A stretch of DNA of 64,000 nucleotides, taken from Amniculibacterium aquaticum. Its GTDB lineage: Bacteria > Bacteroidota > Bacteroidia > Flavobacteriales > Weeksellaceae. The DNA lies in the NCBI RefSeq assembly GCF_003852705.1, contig NZ_REFA01000010.1, positions 1 to 64,000 on the forward strand, read 5' to 3'. Every line of letters starts with the position of its first letter. The stretch's first letter is position 1. Shown piece after piece: positions 60,234 through 64,000 of this stretch. The position numbers and the translations under genes were made by a program. The notes under the pieces were generated by a model. It did not search any database. It worked only from the letters and a program-made list of their open reading frames with translations, and was not told the DNA's origin.

Positions 60234-61313
60234 CTAAGGATTAATGGTTAGAAATACATAAGCAACCAAGTTGACCAACAAAACCACACCATAAACGGCG
60301 TTGCTTCGACCTCCAATCAAGGAAAGCATGACGGTAAAAATAGAAATAACCAATAAGATGATGGGTAAAATGTCCAATCCCAGAATTATCGGGATGTCAT
60401 AAGCATAACTGATGATGGATACCGCAGGAATGGTAAGTCCAATACTGGCAATTGCTGAACCCAATGCCAGATTAAGGCTGGTTTGTAGGCGGTTGTTTTT
60501 AGCAGCACTAACGGCAGCTATGCCTTCGGGAAGCAAAATTACGGCAGCCAAAATAATCCCTACCAAACTTTTTGGCAAACCTTGATTCACTAAAAAATCT
60601 TCGATTGGTATAGAAAGCGATTTTGCCAAGAGCACCACAACGGTCAAGCTGATTAAAAGAAATATTAGACTAATAACCATCGATTGATCGTTGACTGAAT
60701 GCTGAATTTCTTCTGAAGTTTCGTTTTCTTCTGTGATAAAATATTCTCTATGCCTAACCGTTTGTGCCGATATAAATGCAATGTAGATGACAATGCAGGC
60801 AAAAAACTCAAACAAAAGTTGCGCTTTGGTATAGTAGGGACCAGCATGGCTCTTGGTGAAGGTGGGAAGGATCAAGGTGAAAGCGACAATGGATACCAAA
60901 GATACCAACGCAATTTTTACAGAATGAGGAGAAAAGGTTTGGGTATGAAATTTTCGGCCACCGATAAATAAACAAATACCAACGATCCCGTTGAGAATGA
61001 TCATAACGGCGGCGTACACCGTATCTCGAGCAAAAGAAGCATATTCGCTGCCTCCGGTTGCCATCAGCGAGATAATGATGGAAACCTCAATAATGGTAAC
61101 CGAAACCGCTAAAATGATGGTTCCGTAGGGTTCGCCAACTCGGTGGGCAATAATTTCGGAATGATGGACTGCAGACATTACACAAAGGAGCAATAAAATA
61201 CCGGCAATAGTTTGGAAAATAATGTTGTTGTCCAACAATCCACTGAGGTACAAAATGCTCGCAAGTATGGGTATGGATGTGGTCCAAGGATACAGTTTTC
61301 GTATTTTATTCAT
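60234..61313 (-). CDS. Ca2+/H+ (or Na+/H+) antiporter, ChaA-like
   Basis: A cation/proton exchanger of the CaCA superfamily with about 10-11 membrane helices in 359 residues. The two alpha-repeat motifs are visible: GEPYGTIILAVSVTIIEVSII with an acidic residue, and LLPEGIAAVSAAKNNRLQTSLNLALGSAIASIGLTIP. A hydrophilic loop of ~35 acidic residues (~193-208) divides the halves, as in ChaA. It lies 6 bp upstream of the secreted unknown. Ion choice cannot be told from sequence. Confidence 0.9.
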   Translation of the reverse strand: MNKIRKLYPWTTSIPILASILYLSGLLDNNIIFQTIAGILLLLCVMSAVHHSEIIAHRVGEPYGTIILAVSVTIIEVSIIISLMATGGSEYASFARDTVYAAVMIILNGIVGICLFIGGRKFHTQTFSPHSVKIALVSLVSIVAFTLILPTFTKSHAGPYYTKAQLLFEFFACIVIYIAFISAQTVRHREYFITEENETSEEIQHSVNDQSMVISLIFLLISLTVVVLLAKSLSIPIEDFLVNQGLPKSLVGIILAAVILLPEGIAAVSAAKNNRLQTSLNLALGSAIASIGLTIPAVSIISYAYDIPIILGLDILPIILLVISIFTVMLSLIGGRSNAVYGVVLLVNLVAYVFLTINP

Positions 61314-61339
61314 TTATTAATTTATGTGATTTGTGTTTA

Positions 61340-61846
61340 TTATTTTGTCTTAGCCTCTGCCTTAGCCTTAGCCTTAACCTTAACCTCAACCTTAGCCTTA
61401 TAAAGTTCCTCGTATTTCTGTATCCAATCGGATACCGTCATTTTCTGCATCAGTTCAGCTATAAGTTCAAAAGGGATGTTTTCCATTTTTTTGAATCGGA
61501 TGCAACTCTTTCCCATGTCCAATTTCTGTGAGCAATGTTTGGGATATTCGGCAACGAACCAATCCAAAAGCTCAGGATCGGCATAAATACCCATGTGGTA
61601 AAAATTGATGCTGTTTTTTTGAGAAGCAATTCCAGCAAAAGGCAGAGGTTCTGTCGGTTTGCAATGGTAACCGTCCGGATATACAGAATGCGGAACTACA
61701 TACCCCAAGCCGCCATAAGAAATGCCGGCTTCAAATCCTTTCGGCAAATGATTTACAATGGTTTCGTGGAGTTTGTTGAAGGCTATTTTTCTGTCGTCTT
61801 GTATAGAGTCAAGGATTTGTTTAACCGAAATTTCTGCTGCACTCAT
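61340..61846 (-). CDS. DUF1801 (YdhG-like) protein with a repetitive Lys/Ala tail
   Basis: A cytoplasmic protein of 168 residues. The first ~140 residues are DUF1801: GFEAGISYGGLGYVVPHSVYP, FYHMGIYADPELLDWF and GKSCIRFKKMENIPFELIAEL. Function is unknown; the fold is related to iron-binding frataxin-like proteins. The last ~20 residues are KAKVEVKVKAKAKAEAKTK, coded by a hexanucleotide tract (61349-61401). Unit length keeps frame, so tail length may vary between strains. The gap to chaA (26 bp) has the same strand. Confidence 0.87.
   Translation of the reverse strand: MSAAEISVKQILDSIQDDRKIAFNKLHETIVNHLPKGFEAGISYGGLGYVVPHSVYPDGYHCKPTEPLPFAGIASQKNSINFYHMGIYADPELLDWFVAEYPKHCSQKLDMGKSCIRFKKMENIPFELIAELMQKMTVSDWIQKYEELYKAKVEVKVKAKAKAEAKTK
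61349..61401 (-). repeat. Hexanucleotide tandem repeat inside the DUF1801 gene
   Basis: Eight to nine degenerate units of AAGGCT/AAGGTT (minus strand) encode alternating Lys-Ala and Lys-Val. The repeat is in the 3' end of the coding frame. Confidence 0.88.
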
Positions 61847-62104
61847 GGAATCTTTTTTTATGTTGAATTGGATAATTATTAAAAGTTTTGCTAAAAATAC
61901 GATTTTTTTTATTTTTAGTTTAAAGCTATTGTTATTTTGTAATGTGTTGATTATTAGTATTTAAAACATTTGTAAACGACTACTGTCGATAATAAGCGTT
62001 TAAACACCGAATAAATTTTATAAAGCGTTGAAACTTTGCACCAGAGATTTGAAGATCAAAAACGAACGATTCAAGTCTGATGTATAATTTAAAAATTTAA
62101 AGTC

Positions 62105-62440
62105 ATGTCACTAAGAAACAAAGTTACCCTAATCGGTAGAACAGGAAAAGAAGTAGAAATGGTAAATTTCGAAAACGGAATGTTGGCAAAAGTAAGCCTT
62201 GCAACAAGCGATCATTACACCAATGCGAAAGGTGAAAAAGTAGAAGATACCCAATGGCACAACTTGGTTGCTTTTGGAAAAACTGCAGAAATCTTTCAAA
62301 AATATGTAGAAAAAGGCAAAGAAATATCCATTGAAGGCAAACTAACCTACAGAAATTATGAAGATAAGGAGGGCAAGAAGCATTACATTACCGAAATCCG
62401 GGTAGAAGAATTGGTTTTGCTGGGCAGCAAATCGTCTTAA
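62105..62440 (+). CDS. ssb: Single-stranded DNA-binding protein, short form
   Basis: An OB-fold protein of 111 residues with the SSB family course: SLRNKVTLIGRTGKEVEM, VSLATSDHYTNAKGEKVEDTQWHNLVAFGKTAEIFQKYVEKGKE and LTYRNYEDKEGKKHYITEIRVEELVLLG. It ends right after the OB fold (GSKSS). The usual disordered linker and acidic tip (DDDIPF-like), which bind other replication proteins, are absent. It may be an accessory SSB beside a full-length one elsewhere in the genome. The upstream 258 bases have no other gene. Confidence 0.93.
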   Translation: MSLRNKVTLIGRTGKEVEMVNFENGMLAKVSLATSDHYTNAKGEKVEDTQWHNLVAFGKTAEIFQKYVEKGKEISIEGKLTYRNYEDKEGKKHYITEIRVEELVLLGSKSS

Positions 62441-62488
62441 AAGAGACGAAGTGCCTTTTAAAATTTTATAACTGATTTATTTACGGAT

Positions 62489-62537
62489 TGTCCATCAAAG
62501 TATTTATATTCATTTACTTTGATGGACATTTTTTTTG
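62489..62537 (+). terminator. ssb terminator
   Basis: A 14-bp perfect stem (62489-62502 with 62515-62528), 12-nt loop and 8 T residues. Confidence 0.92.
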
Positions 62538-62586
62538 GGGGAAAATGGATTTTATGGGCAACCTCATTTTTCCTTTTTGTTTTCCG

Positions 62587-62594
62587 TACTTTTG
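62587..62594 (+). promoter_or_regulatory. -7 box (TACTTTTG) of the ABC-F gene
   Basis: A perfect TAnnTTTG, 26 nt before the ATG at 62621. Confidence 0.6.
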
Positions 62595-62620
62595 CAGACT
62601 TAAAAAGCAATTCCATTTCC

Positions 62621-64000
62621 ATGAATTATATCAGTGCAGAAAACCTCAGCAAATCTTACGGCGTAAAAGTATTGTTCAAAAACATAGAATTTCATGTCAA
62701 CGAAGGCGATAAGATCGCTATTGTAGCAAAAAATGGAAGCGGCAAATCGACATTGCTAAAGATTTTGTTGGGCAAGGAAATACCGGATTCTGGCAAGGTC
62801 ATCATCAACAAGGATATTCAAGTAGTACTTTTCGATCAAGAAATTGATTTTGATCCTGCATTATCCATCGAAGATTTTATCATGACTTTGGATTCGGCTC
62901 CTGTTGTGGCACTTAAGAAGTACCATCAATCCTTGCTGTCGCAGGATCCACAAGAAATGGAAGATGCCATTCACGAAATGGAAGTACATAAGGCTTGGGA
63001 TTTGGAAAATGAGATGAAACTCATCCTTTCACAATTGAAAATTACCAACTTGGAAACTCCCATGGGGAAGCTGTCAGGAGGTGAAGTGAAAAGAGTCGCT
63101 CTCGCCAAATTGCTCGTAGAAACCCGTGCACAACATACCCATAACTTGCTCATCATGGACGAACCCACCAACCATTTGGATGTCGATATGGTAGAATGGT
63201 TGGAGAATTACCTGTCCAAGGAAAAAATCACTTTGTTACTTGTCACGCACGATAGGTATTTCTTGGATTCGGTTTGTGACATCATTTGGGAAATGGAAGA
63301 TCAACAGCTTTTTGTGCATCAAGGAGCTTACGCGACCTATCTGGAAAATAAAATGATCCGTGAGGACAATCTGAATTCTGCCATTGACAAGGCGAACAAC
63401 CTTTACAGAAAAGAATTGGAATGGATGCGACACCAGCCAAAAGCCAGAACCACCAAGTCCAAAAGCAGGATAGATGCTTTTTACGAAACCGAAAAAGTCG
63501 CCAAAACCAATACTTCTAAACAAAGTTTGGTCTTGGATTTCGAAATGAAAAGATTGGGAAACAAAATCTTGGAATTGCAAAATATCGACAAAAAATTTGG
63601 AAATAAAGTTTTGTTGAAGGATTTTTCGTATCAATTTCAACGAGGCGAAAAAGTGGGTATAATCGGTAAAAATGGAGCCGGCAAATCGACTTTACTCAAC
63701 ATCATCCAAGGTTTTGAAAAACCCGATCACGGTAAAATTGAAACTGGAGAAACCATCAAATTTGGTTATTTTTCTCAAAAAGGTTTAGCATATAAAGAAG
63801 ACGAAAGGGTCATTGATTTTATCAAAGAAATTTCTGAAAACTTTCCTTTGGCCAATGGAAAAACCATCTCGGCTTCGCAATTCCTAAGGTTGTTTTTGTT
63901 TGACGATGTCACGCAGTATTCACCCATTTATAAGCTTTCGGGAGGCGAGAAAAGAAGGTTGCACCTGATGTATGTTTTATATCAGAATCCTAATTTTTTG
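62621..64000 (+). CDS. ABC-F family ATPase, 3' end outside the window
   Basis: A cytoplasmic ATPase with two ABC domains and no membrane part, of the Uup/EttA type that acts on ribosomes. The frame runs 460 codons from the ATG at 62621 to the last base without a stop. Domain 1: Walker A AKNGSGKSTLLKIL, signature LSGGEVKR, Walker B LLIMDEPTNHLDV and H-loop VTHDRYFLD. The linker follows (~235-320: ELEWMRHQPKARTTKSKSRID), as in the family. Domain 2: Walker A GKNGAGKSTLLNII and signature LSGGEKRRLHLM near the window edge. It is probably Uup-like by linker pattern, but exact subfamily needs the C-terminus. Confidence 0.95.
   Translation, partial: MNYISAENLSKSYGVKVLFKNIEFHVNEGDKIAIVAKNGSGKSTLLKILLGKEIPDSGKVIINKDIQVVLFDQEIDFDPALSIEDFIMTLDSAPVVALKKYHQSLLSQDPQEMEDAIHEMEVHKAWDLENEMKLILSQLKITNLETPMGKLSGGEVKRVALAKLLVETRAQHTHNLLIMDEPTNHLDVDMVEWLENYLSKEKITLLLVTHDRYFLDSVCDIIWEMEDQQLFVHQGAYATYLENKMIREDNLNSAIDKANNLYRKELEWMRHQPKARTTKSKSRIDAFYETEKVAKTNTSKQSLVLDFEMKRLGNKILELQNIDKKFGNKVLLKDFSYQFQRGEKVGIIGKNGAGKSTLLNIIQGFEKPDHGKIETGETIKFGYFSQKGLAYKEDERVIDFIKEISENFPLANGKTISASQFLRLFLFDDVTQYSPIYKLSGGEKRRLHLMYVLYQNPNFL

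Overview
This window looks like chromosome of a low-GC member of the Bacteroidota, order Flavobacteriales, most likely the Weeksellaceae (Chryseobacterium/Elizabethkingia relatives). The genus is inference. Supporting signs are flavobacterial -7 promoter boxes (TAnnTTTG), almost no Shine-Dalgarno sites, an LpxC-FabZ fusion, the rpmB-rpmG-DUF4295-ftsY cluster, type IX secretion (T9SS) genes (PorX, a plug protein, a C-terminal sorting domain), a GLPGLI-domain protein and a PNGase F-like enzyme. I call 63 protein genes, the 3' end of a 5S rRNA gene, about 20 hairpin terminators, several promoters and several repeats. No tRNA gene, CRISPR array, prophage or insertion sequence was seen.

Layout. 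1-530: 5S rRNA end, its terminator, a heptamer repeat and a GC-richer structured intergenic element. 0.5-3 kb: DEAD-box helicase, then an overlapping AlkB/O6-alkylguanine repair pair. 3.2-6 kb: a large outer-membrane protein with a degenerate M1 peptidase domain. 6.1-8.1 kb: a compact type II restriction-modification pair with overlapping 3' ends. 8.2-15.2 kb: fmt, secG, two glycosyltransferases, the TsaC/Sua5-type gene, mdh, hemB and a very small T9SS-tagged protein. 15.3-18.8 kb: ABC exporter and HD hydrolase. 18.9-23.7 kb: lipid A cluster lpxD-lpxC/fabZ-lpxA-efp plus a second LpxD-like gene. 23.8-28 kb: sucD, a porin-like protein, porX, exonuclease III. 28-33.2 kb (minus strand): an OPRT-OMP decarboxylase fusion of eukaryotic type, DUF1232, two thioredoxin-like proteins, aroC, gpsA. 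33.5-39.8 kb: M23 peptidase, an M16 active/inactive pair, lnt. 39.9-41.9 kb: rpmB-rpmG-DUF4295-ftsY and a small membrane protein. 42-47.2 kb: sppA, folK, two tandem OmpA proteins. 47.3-57.8 kb: recQ, M3 peptidase, SEC-C protein, VF530, small acetyltransferase, a secreted unknown, a PNGase F-II-like protein, an RNA m5C methyltransferase, a zinc-ribbon protein, hemH. 57.9-64 kb: T9SS plug protein, two secreted unknowns, a ChaA-like antiporter, DUF1801, ssb, and an ABC-F ATPase that runs off the end.

Much of the window builds or services the cell envelope: lipid A, lipoprotein acylation, Sec and T9SS export, OmpA and porin barrels, surface peptidases and a secreted deglycosylase. The rest is core metabolism and translation. 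I did not find a multi-gene system that I can call new. The best leads are the eukaryote-like UMP synthase fusion, the GLPGLI-PNGase F protein, the pseudo-peptidase/barrel protein, the LpxD paralogue with an altered substrate motif, the HTH-fused cytosine methyltransferase, and a nested-palindrome repeat family, one copy of which lies in a 47-bp duplication that includes the last codons of the plug gene.
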